From UBA1479 sp040218445 (GTDB taxonomy: Bacteria > Pseudomonadota > Alphaproteobacteria > Rhodospirillales > Casp-alpha2), in the NCBI GenBank assembly GCA_040218445.1, contig JAVJRK010000009.1:62001-126000 (forward strand): a stretch of 64,000 nt of DNA, read 5' to 3'. The translations under genes and the position numbers were made by a program. How positions within the stretch are numbered: the first letter of the stretch is position 1; every line of letters starts with the position of its first letter. Under the pieces are notes generated by a model. That model was not told the DNA's origin. It saw nothing but the letters and a program-made list of their open reading frames with translations, and searched no databases. Of this stretch, positions 27,500 to 35,943 are shown piece by piece.

Positions 27500-28366
27500 C
27501 TACAGCAGGTCGATCGGTGTCTTCAGGTATGTGACACCGTTCGTTTCGGGAGGGGGCAAGTTACCTGCCCGCATATTCACCTGCACGGATGGGATGATCA
27601 GGGCCGGCATATTGAGCTTGGCATCGCGCCCGTCGCGCATGGCGGCAAAGGCGTCCGCATCGGCGCAATCCTTCAAATGAATGTTCGCTGCCTTCTGCTC
27701 GGCCACGGTCGAATGCATGATGACCTCGCGCCCGCCCGGCATGTAATCGTGGCACAGGAAAATCCGTGTTTCCGGCGGTAGGGACAGAATTTTCTGGATC
27801 GAGTCATAAAGTGCGCGCGCGTCACCGCCCGGAAAATCACAGCGCGCCGTGCCGTAATCGGGTGCGAACAGCGTGTCGCCGACAAATACCGCATCGCCGA
27901 TCACATAGCTGATACAGGCCGGCGTATGGCCGGGCGTGTGCATGACCCGTGCGGTCAGGTTGCCGATCTTGAATTCCTCGCCGTCCTGAAACAGATGGTC
28001 GAATTGCGAGCCGTCCGTAGCGAAAGCGTCTTCGACATTGAAGATTTTTTTGAAGGCCGCCTGCACTGTGCCGACGTTCGATCCGATGCCCAGGCGTCCG
28101 CCCAGGCTTTCCTTCACATAGGGTGCGGAGGTCAAATGATCCGCGTGGACATGGGTTTCCAGAACCCATTCCACGGTCAGGTCGTCCTGCCCGATTTGAT
28201 TGATGACCGCTTCCGCCGATTCCTTATACGTCCGCCCGGCCGCCGCATCGTAATCCAGAACCGGATCGATCACCGCCGTTGCCCCCGTTTCCGGGCACAT
28301 GACGATATGGGTGATGGTGAAGGTACGGTCGTCGAAGAAGGATATGACCTTGGGATTGAGTGTCAT
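27500..28366 (-). CDS. MBL-fold hydrolase, persulfide dioxygenase (ETHE1/Blh)-like
   Basis: 288-residue metallo-beta-lactamase fold protein. THVHADH gives H72, H74, D76 and H77; H147 (HTPGHT), D164 (GDTLF) and H206 (CHDYMP) complete the metal site. The early IDPVLDYD and the LFAPDYGTARCDFPGGDA stretch are characteristic of the ETHE1/Blh branch, which carries a single iron and oxidises glutathione persulfide to sulfite, rather than of glyoxalase II. No rhodanese domain or BigR-type regulator is attached or adjacent, so the sulfur role is by family only. It reads alone on the minus strand, 111 bases from the enolase gene stop. Confidence 0.85.
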   Translation of the reverse strand: MTLNPKVISFFDDRTFTITHIVMCPETGATAVIDPVLDYDAAAGRTYKESAEAVINQIGQDDLTVEWVLETHVHADHLTSAPYVKESLGGRLGIGSNVGTVQAAFKKIFNVEDAFATDGSQFDHLFQDGEEFKIGNLTARVMHTPGHTPACISYVIGDAVFVGDTLFAPDYGTARCDFPGGDARALYDSIQKILSLPPETRIFLCHDYMPGGREVIMHSTVAEQKAANIHLKDCADADAFAAMRDGRDAKLNMPALIIPSVQVNMRAGNLPPPETNGVTYLKTPIDLL

Positions 28367-28477
28367 GGACGTGCTGTTTCCTGCTGGTTGGCGCCCGGCA
28401 AAGGGTTTTCCAATCTTCAGGTGTATTTAACAGCTTTCCCGGCAGAGATCAAACCCACGGCGCGGTTTGGGGTGATG

Positions 28478-29665
28478 CTATCCGGTCCAGGCGTCGTGCA
28501 ACGTAACCGCGGACTGAAGCCCCGCCGGGATATCATCAATTCCCAGACCGGCCGCGGCCCCCAGGTGCGCCCGCCCATCCGCCAAACTAAGGCCGGGAAT
28601 TTCCGAGCGCAGAGGATTTGGGTTGGCATCGATTTCCAACAACCCGGGGCCGCCGACAGCGGCCAGCAGATTGGCCGAGGCAAGCAGCCCGATCCCGCCC
28701 CCCAGATAATGGGGGCAGTACGTCCGCCCACCCGCCAGAATGGCGTGGGCCACGGGCAAGCAGCCGGTGACGCCGCCCCATTTCGCCATGTCGGGCTGGA
28801 TATAGGTCAGTGCCCCCGCCGCCACGGCGGCGTCGAAATCCGGGGCGTCCGTGAAGTTCTCTCCGGCGGCGAGCGGAATGCCGCCCTCCGTCGCCAGCCG
28901 CGCCCAGTCTCCCGCCGGCGCGTCGGCGCGCAAGGGTTCCTCCAGCCAATCCAGTCCCAGGTCTGCGGCGCCCCGGGCGAATTCCAGAGCCGCATCCAGG
29001 TCCCAGGCCTGGTTGGCGTCGGAAAACAGGCGCTCGCCCGGCTTTATACCGCCCCTCAAGGCCTTGATCCCGGCGATGTCTTTCAGCGTGTCGAACCCGA
29101 CCTTGACCTTGAAATTTCGGAATCCGGCGGCCCGGAATTCGGGCACGACATCTTCAGCGATCCCGATATGGATACCGCTGGCATAGGCAGGCACGGCGTC
29201 CGCTGCGCCCTCGGCGATGAAATGGCGCAGGGGTTGGCCGGCGGCGCGCGCCGCCAGATCCCACAAGGCGATATCAAGGCCGGCAATGGCCTGGGAGTAA
29301 GGGCCGGGTTCGCCCGTCTGCAGCACCCGCACGCGGGTTTGGTCCCACATATGATGGAAAGCCTCAGCGGGCGAATTAAACCCGCGCCCGGCCAGCAGGG
29401 GACCCAATTCCTGAATTGCCAAGCGCACCCGGTGCTCCGCTCCGCAGGACGGAAAATTGCACCAGATTTCACCGAAACCGAAGGCGCCGTCAGCCCCTTC
29501 AACCCGCACAAACACGGCAGGGCGGTCGCGCATGATTCCGAACGATGTCTCGACTGGCCGCTCGATCGCAACCCGCAGCGCCCAGGCATCAACCCGTCTA
29601 AGGCGCAAGGGATCGGCGGGAAAAGGCGGACCTTCATACGCCACGGCGCGATCGTTCGAATTCAT
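28478..29665 (-). CDS. Enolase superfamily enzyme, mandelate racemase subgroup
   Basis: 395-residue TIM-barrel enzyme that abstracts a proton next to a carboxylate, giving racemisation or dehydration of a hydroxy or sugar acid. The barrel shows the KxK base motif K186-V-K188, Mg ligands D216, E242 (or E243) and E269, the D292/H319 dyad (QPDMAKWGG and CPHYLGG) and E344. That set matches the mandelate racemase subgroup rather than muconate lactonising enzymes. GAGGGGATTCC precedes ATG 29665. It diverges from the GntR gene, 86 bases away, and the TctCAB importer lies just beyond, suggesting that the imported carboxylate is its substrate. Exact substrate unknown. Confidence 0.88.
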   Translation of the reverse strand: MNSNDRAVAYEGPPFPADPLRLRRVDAWALRVAIERPVETSFGIMRDRPAVFVRVEGADGAFGFGEIWCNFPSCGAEHRVRLAIQELGPLLAGRGFNSPAEAFHHMWDQTRVRVLQTGEPGPYSQAIAGLDIALWDLAARAAGQPLRHFIAEGAADAVPAYASGIHIGIAEDVVPEFRAAGFRNFKVKVGFDTLKDIAGIKALRGGIKPGERLFSDANQAWDLDAALEFARGAADLGLDWLEEPLRADAPAGDWARLATEGGIPLAAGENFTDAPDFDAAVAAGALTYIQPDMAKWGGVTGCLPVAHAILAGGRTYCPHYLGGGIGLLASANLLAAVGGPGLLEIDANPNPLRSEIPGLSLADGRAHLGAAAGLGIDDIPAGLQSAVTLHDAWTG

Positions 29666-29693
29666 GGAATCCCCTCATCTGTGATAGACATCC

Positions 29694-29712
29694 ATAAGTC
29701 CATACGACTATA
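29694..29712. promoter_or_regulatory. Candidate GntR operator
   Basis: In the 86-base divergent region between the enolase and GntR genes, ATAAGTC, CATAC, GACTATA forms an inverted repeat with core AGTC-N5-GACT (29697-29709). Size, spacing and position fit a site bound by the adjacent HutC-type GntR protein, but no family consensus is claimed. Confidence 0.45.
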
Positions 29713-29751
29713 ATTACGTCACTGGTTAATCGCAACGCTGGAACGACATTC

Positions 29752-30513
29752 ATGCCGCCGCCCCGCGCCCGCCGCCACACCATGCCGCTTTACGCCCAGG
29801 CCGCATCCACCCTGCGTGGCGAAATCGAAGCCGGCACCTGGACTGTCGGCCAACAAATTCCCGCCATTGACGATCTTGCCGCCCGCTTCGGCGTGGCCCG
29901 CGCCACCATGCGCCAGGCCATTGAACTGCTCGAAAGCGAAGGCCTGATCCGCCGCCACCACGGCCTCGGCACCTTTGTCGAATGCGATCCCCGCGAACAA
30001 CGCTGGTTGCCCCTGGCTTCGGACTGGCAGTCCTTCGTGAAAATGGTCGAACCCCTTCAGCCCAAGCCGATTTTGGTCGAAGCGGCGGAACGGCAGCCGC
30101 GCCTTCAAGATGGCGAAGGCCGGCCGGCCAGCGCCTATCAGCATATCCGGCGGGTGCATTACCGAAATGATGAGCCGTTCTGTCTGATCGATATTCATCT
30201 GGCCGCCGATATCTATCTGTTGGCACCTGAAAAATTCCGCGCTCAGATCGTGGTGCCGTTGCTGGCGGGAATGCCCGATGTGACGATCGGCAAAGTCCAC
30301 CAGACCTTGACCGTGGACGGCGCCGGTCAGGAAGCCGCCGAACGTCTGGATTTGCCTTTGGGCGCACCCGTTGCCGCCGTGCGCCGGACCATCTGTGATC
30401 CCGCGGGCATCTGTATTTACCTTGCCGACATCATTTATCGCGGTGACGTGGTGCGGCTCGAAATCGACTTGTCGCCGCACCCAGAAAGTCCTTCAGCCGA
30501 TCAATTTCCATAG
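29752..30513 (+). CDS. GntR family regulator, HutC subfamily (UTRA domain)
   Basis: 253-residue transcription factor. The N-terminal winged helix (about 15-80) includes ARFGVARATMRQAIELLESE and the wing GLIRRHHGLGTFV. The C-terminal effector domain is UTRA-like (IRRVHYRNDEPFCLIDIHLA, GAPVAAVRRTICDPAGICIY), which binds small organic ligands. It diverges from the enolase gene and precedes the tctC leader, so it probably represses one or both in the absence of the transported acid. A weak GGAA lies before the ATG. The frame is clean and the length normal for HutC proteins. Confidence 0.92.
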   Translation: MPPPRARRHTMPLYAQAASTLRGEIEAGTWTVGQQIPAIDDLAARFGVARATMRQAIELLESEGLIRRHHGLGTFVECDPREQRWLPLASDWQSFVKMVEPLQPKPILVEAAERQPRLQDGEGRPASAYQHIRRVHYRNDEPFCLIDIHLAADIYLLAPEKFRAQIVVPLLAGMPDVTIGKVHQTLTVDGAGQEAAERLDLPLGAPVAAVRRTICDPAGICIYLADIIYRGDVVRLEIDLSPHPESPSADQFP

Positions 30514-30839
30514 CAATGTGACACGCGCATAACTCAATTCAATCTTGGCATTGGCCTAGCGGCCAGGGCCTCATGTATCACTCTTAGCAACATGCCCCAA
30601 ACAGCTACAGACGAAGAGATTAGCCCCATGTGCATCATCGACATCTGCGGGGTCACCATATCGCGACGAGATGCTCAGCCTTGAAATCAACTCGTCCCCG
30701 GCTTCGCCAAGGGAAACGCCCTGATCCGCTCGGCGCGGGCCCGATCAGGCCGCCGGAAGCACCCGGCGACCACGCCAATAACAACAAGAAAAAAGAAAGA
30801 CCACCCTTCGACTACCAACCCCACCAGGAGGAAACGACT
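30514..30839 (+). other. tctC leader region, no confident gene
   Basis: 326 bases between the GntR stop and the tctC start. A short inverted repeat TGGCC-TAGC-GGCCA sits at 30552-30565, without a T-tract. An 18-codon frame opens at ATG 30628 after GAAGAGA and stops at TGA 30684; it could be a leader peptide but nothing else supports it. The region ends in an AGGAGG ribosome site before tctC. It probably holds the tct promoter. Confidence 0.5.
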
Positions 30840-31817
30840 ATGAAGATCACCCGACGCTCTCTCGTTATGACGGGGGCCGCTCTAGCATTCGCCGCCGGCC
30901 TCGGTCTAACAACCCATCCGGCACCGGCCCAGGCGGAATATCCGGAAAAACCCATCAGCTACATCATTCCCTTCGGCCCCGGCGGCGAATCCGACATCAC
31001 CGCCCGCATGCAGCAGCCCTTCTTCAAGGACAAATTCAGCCAGGATTTGGTGATTTCCTATAAGCCGGGCGCCGGCGGCGCCGTCGGCTGGTCCGGCCTG
31101 AATTCGCTGAAAGGCGATGGCTACACCATGATGGGCGTCAACCTGCCGCACATCGTCCTGCAGCCGCAGCAAAAAGACGTCGGCTACAAGACCGACGACA
31201 TCACCATGCTGTACTGGTTCCACTATACGCCGGATGCGATCGTGGTAACCGACGACAGCCCCTTCAAGACGCTGCAGGACCTGATCAAGTTCGCCAAGGA
31301 AAACCCGGGCAAGATGATCTTCTCCGGCTCGGGCAAGGGCACGGCACCGCATCTGGCGCAGGTCCGCTTTGACAAGCTCGCGGGTGTCAAAACAACCTAC
31401 GTGCCGTTCAAAGGCACGGGTGCGAGCGTCGCCGCCCTGATGGGCAAACAGGTGACCGCCGCCATGGCCTTCACCACCGTGGCCGCCAACTATGAGAAAA
31501 CGCGTCTTTTGGCCGTTGCCATGGAAAAGCGTCATCCGCGCTTCCCCGACGTGCCAACCTTCAAGGAACTGGGCATCGACATCGTGTCCGGCGCCTATCG
31601 CGGCATCGCCGTGCCGAAGTCGACGCCGGAACCCATCCGCCAGAAGCTGACGGCCATGATCAAGGCGGTCAACGAAGATCCGGCCTTCCTCAAGAAAATG
31701 GAAGAAGGCGGCTTTGCGCCGGTCGATTACGCCTACGGCAAGTCGGCGGACGAGTTCCTGTCCACCTTTGCCAAGGATGTGACCGCTGCCGCCAAAGAAG
31801 CAGGCATGCTGAAGTAA
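30840..31817 (+). CDS. tctC: Tripartite tricarboxylate transporter substrate-binding protein
   Basis: 325-residue periplasmic binding protein of the TctC/Bug family, which captures carboxylates for the TctAB membrane pair. Signal peptide: KITRRSLVMTGAALAFAAG then cleavage near APAQA (about 30); twin arginines at positions 5-6 in RRSL suggest possible Tat export. The mature start, YPEKPISYIIPFGPGGESD, is the family hallmark, and VGVNL-like and SGSGKGTAPHL segments follow. ATG 30840 is chosen because AGGAGGAAACGACT directly precedes it, although the frame extends upstream. A strong hairpin lies between this gene and tctA. Ligand unknown; the neighbouring enolase suggests a hydroxy or sugar acid. 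Confidence 0.93.
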   Translation: MKITRRSLVMTGAALAFAAGLGLTTHPAPAQAEYPEKPISYIIPFGPGGESDITARMQQPFFKDKFSQDLVISYKPGAGGAVGWSGLNSLKGDGYTMMGVNLPHIVLQPQQKDVGYKTDDITMLYWFHYTPDAIVVTDDSPFKTLQDLIKFAKENPGKMIFSGSGKGTAPHLAQVRFDKLAGVKTTYVPFKGTGASVAALMGKQVTAAMAFTTVAANYEKTRLLAVAMEKRHPRFPDVPTFKELGIDIVSGAYRGIAVPKSTPEPIRQKLTAMIKAVNEDPAFLKKMEEGGFAPVDYAYGKSADEFLSTFAKDVTAAAKEAGMLK

Positions 31818-31831
31818 GCATCAAGTATCAT

Positions 31832-31876
31832 CCGTGGGCCGGGCCTCTGGTACAGTCCAGCAGGACCGGCCCACGG
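31832..31876 (+). other. Intercistronic stem-loop between tctC and tctA
   Basis: Perfect 11-base inverted repeat CCGTGGGCCGG (31832-31842) and CCGGCCCACGG (31866-31876). The loop itself contains a second perfect stem, CTGG-TACAGT-CCAG. There is no T-tract, so full termination is unlikely. Such hairpins after binding-protein genes usually protect the upstream mRNA from 3' exonucleases and reduce expression of the membrane genes. Confidence 0.85.
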
Positions 31877-31931
31877 TTACTTGCCTCGGGGCGGACCATC
31901 CGGCCCCATTTATTTTCCACGGAGACGTTTC

Positions 31932-33440
31932 ATGGCAGGGTTTGAGCACCTGCTCGCCGCGCTGACGCCCCTTAATCTGGCCTTCGCCCTGTTCGGCGTT
32001 GTCGCCGGCACGGTGATCGGCGCCATTCCGGGCCTGACCGCGACCATGTCGGTGGCGATTTTGGTCCCCCTCACCTTCGCCATGCCGACCTCGTCGGCAC
32101 TTATTCTCATGGGCGCGATCTATACGGGCGCGATCTACGGGGGGGCCTATTCGGCGATCCTGTTGAACACGCCGGGCACGCCATCCGCCATCGCGACCAC
32201 GTTCGACGGCTATCCCCTGGCCAAAAAGGGCGACGGGGATTACGCCATCACCATCGCCTGTCTGGCCAGCATCATCGGCGGCCTCATCGGTGCCGTTGCC
32301 TTGATGACCCTGGCGCCGCCGCTGTCCGAGGTCGCCCTCGCCTTCGGCCCGGTCGAATATTTCTGGCTCGCCATCTTCGGCCTGTCTTTGATCGCGGCCC
32401 TGTCCGAGGGCAGCCTGATCAAAGGTGCCGCCGGCGGAGCACTCGGCCTGATCCTGTCCTGCATCGGCGTGGCCGAGGTCGCGGGTGACGTGCGCCTGAC
32501 CTTCGGATCGCAAACCATGCTGAGCGGCATCCAAATCGTCGCCGCCCTGATCGGCCTGTACTGCATTCCCGTGCTGATCGATCTGGTCGCCCAGCCGGGC
32601 CATCACCTGAAGGTCGACACCGGATCGCGCGGGTTCCGCCTGGGCGAGGCCCTATCCTACTTGTGGCGAGACAAGATCAACGCCGTGCGGTCGTCCGTCA
32701 TCGGCACCATCGTCGGTATTCTGCCGGGTGCCGGCGGCTCCATCGCCAGCTTGGTCGCCTATTCGGAAGCCCGCCGCACGGCCAGTAAGGACCAGGCCTA
32801 CGGCAAGGGCGAGCCGGGCGGGATCATCGCCTCTGAATCATCGAACAACGCCACTGTCGGCGGCGGTTTTATTCCGACCCTGGTGCTGGGCATTCCCGGC
32901 ACGCCGCCGGATGCAGTGATCCTGGGCGCCCTGCTGGTTCAGGGCGTGCGCACGGGGCCCAGTCTGTTCACCAACCAGGGTGAGATCGTCTACACCTTCA
33001 TCTGGGGCCTGATCCTGGCGACCATCCTGATGCTGCCCACGGGGCTTTTGATCGGGCGCTACGCCTACCGCACCATCATCACCCTGCCCAAGGCCCTGCT
33101 GGTGCCGGCCATCGCCTTCATGACGATCATCGGCAGCTACGCCATCCGCAACAACATCAGCGACGTCATCATCATGATCGTGCTGGGCGGGTTCGGCTGG
33201 ATCATCGGGCGGTTCGGCTTCACGGCATCGCCCATCGTGCTCGGCCTGATCCTGGGCCCGATCGCGGAATCGGGCTTCGTGCAGGCCTGGACCATCGGGC
33301 GCGCCACGGAAAACCAGATGGGCATGTTCTTCGGCAGGCCGATCTCCATCGCCATCATCCTGTTCACCCTGTTCACCCTGCTCAGCCCCTTCGTGCTGGC
33401 CCGGTTGAAGAAGATCAAGGAACGCGCCAATGCAGACTGA
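31932..33440 (+). CDS. tctA: Tripartite tricarboxylate transporter large permease
   Basis: 502-residue inner-membrane protein with about a dozen helices, the normal size for TctA. The N-terminal GVVAGTVIGAIPGLTATMSV and central GTIVGILPGAGGSIASLVAY stretches are the paired conserved motifs of this family. ESSNNATVGGGFIPTLVLGI is a third. ATG 31932 follows GGAGACG; an upstream in-frame start at 31881 would run through the hairpin and is unlikely. It overlaps tctB by eleven bases, so the two are translationally coupled. Energised by the ion gradient in characterised relatives. Confidence 0.95.
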   Translation: MAGFEHLLAALTPLNLAFALFGVVAGTVIGAIPGLTATMSVAILVPLTFAMPTSSALILMGAIYTGAIYGGAYSAILLNTPGTPSAIATTFDGYPLAKKGDGDYAITIACLASIIGGLIGAVALMTLAPPLSEVALAFGPVEYFWLAIFGLSLIAALSEGSLIKGAAGGALGLILSCIGVAEVAGDVRLTFGSQTMLSGIQIVAALIGLYCIPVLIDLVAQPGHHLKVDTGSRGFRLGEALSYLWRDKINAVRSSVIGTIVGILPGAGGSIASLVAYSEARRTASKDQAYGKGEPGGIIASESSNNATVGGGFIPTLVLGIPGTPPDAVILGALLVQGVRTGPSLFTNQGEIVYTFIWGLILATILMLPTGLLIGRYAYRTIITLPKALLVPAIAFMTIIGSYAIRNNISDVIIMIVLGGFGWIIGRFGFTASPIVLGLILGPIAESGFVQAWTIGRATENQMGMFFGRPISIAIILFTLFTLLSPFVLARLKKIKERANAD

Positions 33441-33900
33441 CGTTCAGAAAGACACCGGCGGCGCCGTCATCTCGGCGTTCCTGATCGGCATCGCCTGCCT
33501 GGTGATCTGGGATTCCCTGAGTTACATGGACGGGGATTCCGCCGTATTTCCGCGCACCTTCGCGGGCGTCCTGATCGCGGCCTCACTGGCCTATATCGTG
33601 ATGTGGCTTCTGGGCCGGGCCAAGGCCGGTGCTGCGCCCGAAGGCGGATCGTCGATGCGGCGGATTCTTCTGGTCGTCGTCATGCTGGGCGGCACCATGA
33701 CCATGCCCGTGGTCGGCTTCATCGGCGCTGCCCTGCCCGTGTTCGTGGCCCTGACCCTGATCGCCATGTACGATCCCTGGACCCGCTTCCGCGTGCTGGT
33801 CTATCCGCTGATCGGCACGGCCATCGTGCTGGGTTTCTTCTACCTGTTCCGCGAGATTCTTCAGGTGCCTCTGCCCACGGGCAGCCTGTTCGAGGGCTGA
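33430..33900 (+). CDS. tctB: Tripartite tricarboxylate transporter small membrane subunit
   Basis: 156-residue protein with four predicted helices (starting near residues 12, 38, 75 and 105-140), the expected architecture of TctB, which accompanies TctA. Sequence conservation in this family is low, so the call rests on length, topology and position. The start overlaps the tctA stop by eleven bases. Gene order here is C-A-B, whereas C-B-A is the classical order. It converges with the HpnZ-like dehydrogenase gene, 26 bases away, with no obvious terminator between them. Confidence 0.88.
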   Translation: MQTDVQKDTGGAVISAFLIGIACLVIWDSLSYMDGDSAVFPRTFAGVLIAASLAYIVMWLLGRAKAGAAPEGGSSMRRILLVVVMLGGTMTMPVVGFIGAALPVFVALTLIAMYDPWTRFRVLVYPLIGTAIVLGFFYLFREILQVPLPTGSLFEG

Positions 33901-33926
33901 GCCCCCGGACAGGCCAACCGATCAGG

Positions 33927-35021
33927 TCAGGGTACGATCGCCGCGCGCAGGACCGACCGGTCGGCGGCGCGGGCGAAGGCTTCGTCCAGCTGATCCAGGG
34001 TGAACTTGGAATCCACCAGATCCTTGAACGGAAACCGGTCGCGGTTGGCCATGACGAAATCAAGCGCCTGAACCAGATGGCGGGGGTGGTAGTTGTGCAC
34101 CCCCCGGATGGTGATCCAGCGGCGCAGAATCTCGTTGCCGTCGACGGTAAACATGGCGTTGGGATTGACCAACCCGCCCAGCACATAGCGCCCACCGACC
34201 CGCAGCATCTTGAGCCCCGCCGGGATCACCCCGGGCAGACCGCAGACCTCGATCCCCACGTCGGCCCCGTCGGGCGGACATTCGGCGCGCACGGCGGCGA
34301 CCAGTTGTTCGTCGCTCAACTTGGACACGTCGAAGGTCACGTCGCAGCCGAACTTGGCGGCCAGGGCCAGGCGGTCGGGCACCGCATCCAGGCCGATCAC
34401 CTTGCGGGCACCGCGTGCCTTGGCGATGGCGCAGCCGTACAGGCCCAACAGGCCCAGGCCCTGGACGACGACCGTGTCGCCGACATCGATCTCGCCGGCC
34501 TCGGTCACCGACACCATGGTCGCGGCCCCGCAGTTGAGCGGCGTCGCCTCTTCATCCGTGATTGCGTCGGGCAGCTTGAGAATGCCCGTGCCCGGCATGA
34601 TGTAGCAGTAGTCGGCGAAGCCGCCCAGGAAGTGCGGGTCCTCGTCCGCCAGGTCGTGGCCGTACTTGCGCAGGCCGTGGGCCTTCTGCGGCATGTCGTG
34701 GACGTCGGCGTAATAGGAATCGCCGTCGTGGAAGAATTCGGTCCAGGTCACGCGGTCGCCCACGGCCAGCTTGTCGCCGCGCAGGTCGACCTCGCGCTCG
34801 GCGCCAAGCTGTTCGATCACGCCGACGATCTCGTGGCCCAGGATGCCCGGGCACGGATTGGGCCGATGCCCTTGATAGGAATGGATGTCGGACCGGCAGA
34901 TCGTCGACATGGTGATGCGCACCAGGACCTCGTCCGGATGGACGTCGCGCACGGGAAATTCGCGGACGACAAAAGGCGCGTTCGGCGCATCGTAGACGAC
35001 GGCCCGGCCATTCTTCTGCAT
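33927..35021 (-). CDS. Zinc-type alcohol dehydrogenase, HpnZ-like (phosphonate-associated)
   Basis: 364-residue medium-chain dehydrogenase. Catalytic zinc ligands C42 (STICRSD), H63-E64 (GHE) and C164 (PLNCGAATM) are in place, and the NAD fold has VVQGLGLLGLYGCAIAKARG. The MPQKAHGLRKYGHD stretch at 110-123 matches the PQKC-x2-L-x-KYGH block I recall from the phosphonate-catabolism-associated HpnZ family, but the structural-zinc cysteines of that lobe are missing. GGAGAG precedes ATG 35021. It is the last gene after two phnE-type permeases, 70 bases downstream, so it likely acts on an alcohol or aldehyde from the imported compound. Substrate unproven. Confidence 0.82.
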   Translation of the reverse strand: MQKNGRAVVYDAPNAPFVVREFPVRDVHPDEVLVRITMSTICRSDIHSYQGHRPNPCPGILGHEIVGVIEQLGAEREVDLRGDKLAVGDRVTWTEFFHDGDSYYADVHDMPQKAHGLRKYGHDLADEDPHFLGGFADYCYIMPGTGILKLPDAITDEEATPLNCGAATMVSVTEAGEIDVGDTVVVQGLGLLGLYGCAIAKARGARKVIGLDAVPDRLALAAKFGCDVTFDVSKLSDEQLVAAVRAECPPDGADVGIEVCGLPGVIPAGLKMLRVGGRYVLGGLVNPNAMFTVDGNEILRRWITIRGVHNYHPRHLVQALDFVMANRDRFPFKDLVDSKFTLDQLDEAFARAADRSVLRAAIVP

Positions 35022-35091
35022 TCTGTTCTCTCCGTTCATCGGACGGCGCCGGATGGGGCGCTGTTGGGAATTGGCAATATGGCGATGCCCG

Positions 35092-35934
35092 TCACTTCAT
35101 TTTCATGACGGTGTTGCGCGCCCAGGCGGACAGGATTTCGGAAATCAGGACCAGCACGATGATCGACAGGATGATCGCCGCGACACGCTCGGTCTCGATC
35201 TGCAGGACGCTGCGCTTCAGGTACCAGCCCATGCCGCCGGCCCCGAAGAAGCCGACCACCGTGGCCGCCCGGAACGCCACGTCCCAGGTGTAGATGGCGA
35301 TGCCGGTGAAGGCGACGCGGACCTGCGGGAACACGCCGAACACCATGACCTGAAACAGGTTGGCGCCCGTCGCGCGCATGGCTTCGACCTGGCCCATGTC
35401 GATGGCCTCGATCTCCTCGGCGAACAGCTTGGCCGCGAAACCGGCGCTGAACAGGGTCAGGGCCAGCACGCCCGGCAGCATGCCGTATCCCAGGATCGAG
35501 ACGAACAGGATGGCCCAGATGGTTTCGTGCACCGCCCGGCAGGACATCGAGAACATGCGGGCACCCGGGTACACGAACAGCCGCGAAGGCGTCATGTTGT
35601 AGGCTGCGAACCAGGCCAGCGGAACCGTGATGAGAAGGCCGAACAGCGCCCCCAGATAGGCCATCTGAATGGTTTCGACCACATAGCCCAGATAGTCGCG
35701 GTCCATGATGTATTCGATGTCGGGCGGATAATAGCGTTGGGCGACGACCTCGCCCATACGCCCGAACATGCCGAACAGGCGGTCGAGGGGGATGTTCAGG
35801 TATTCGATGCTGAACACCACGACCGTGAAGGCGATGAGCCAGCCGGCATAGCTGTAGAGCGAGTCCGGATACTTGAAACGCGACCACTTCTTGGGAAGGG
35901 CGGCGGCCGTGGCAGAGGATGTGTTGGATGACAT
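35092..35934 (-). CDS. phnE: Phosphonate-type ABC transporter permease (second)
   Basis: 280-residue inner-membrane permease with about six helices. The cytoplasmic coupling motif EAMRATGANLFQVMVFGVFP (about 192-211) is the EAA loop typical of PhnE. The MAFRAATVVGFFGAGGMGW-like end region is also characteristic. TAGGAGGCCGTC lies just before ATG 35934, and the gene starts nine bases after the other permease, so they form a heterodimeric channel with one ATPase. Homologous systems import phosphonates, phosphite or phosphate. Confidence 0.93.
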   Translation of the reverse strand: MSSNTSSATAAALPKKWSRFKYPDSLYSYAGWLIAFTVVVFSIEYLNIPLDRLFGMFGRMGEVVAQRYYPPDIEYIMDRDYLGYVVETIQMAYLGALFGLLITVPLAWFAAYNMTPSRLFVYPGARMFSMSCRAVHETIWAILFVSILGYGMLPGVLALTLFSAGFAAKLFAEEIEAIDMGQVEAMRATGANLFQVMVFGVFPQVRVAFTGIAIYTWDVAFRAATVVGFFGAGGMGWYLKRSVLQIETERVAAIILSIIVLVLISEILSAWARNTVMKMK

Positions 35935-35943
35935 GACGGCCTC

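Noticed and set aside
27926..29713. Plus-strand open frame of about 595 codons across the MBL and enolase genes
   Set aside because: It runs antisense through two well-supported genes and the divergent promoter; no protein family features.
30628..30684. 18-codon frame in the tctC leader
   Set aside because: Could be a leader peptide but is short, lacks biased content and has no supporting hairpin; kept only as a note.
33603..35108. Plus-strand open frame of about 501 codons over tctB and the dehydrogenase
   Set aside because: Out of frame with tctB and antisense to the dehydrogenase, whose zinc-site motifs are clear.
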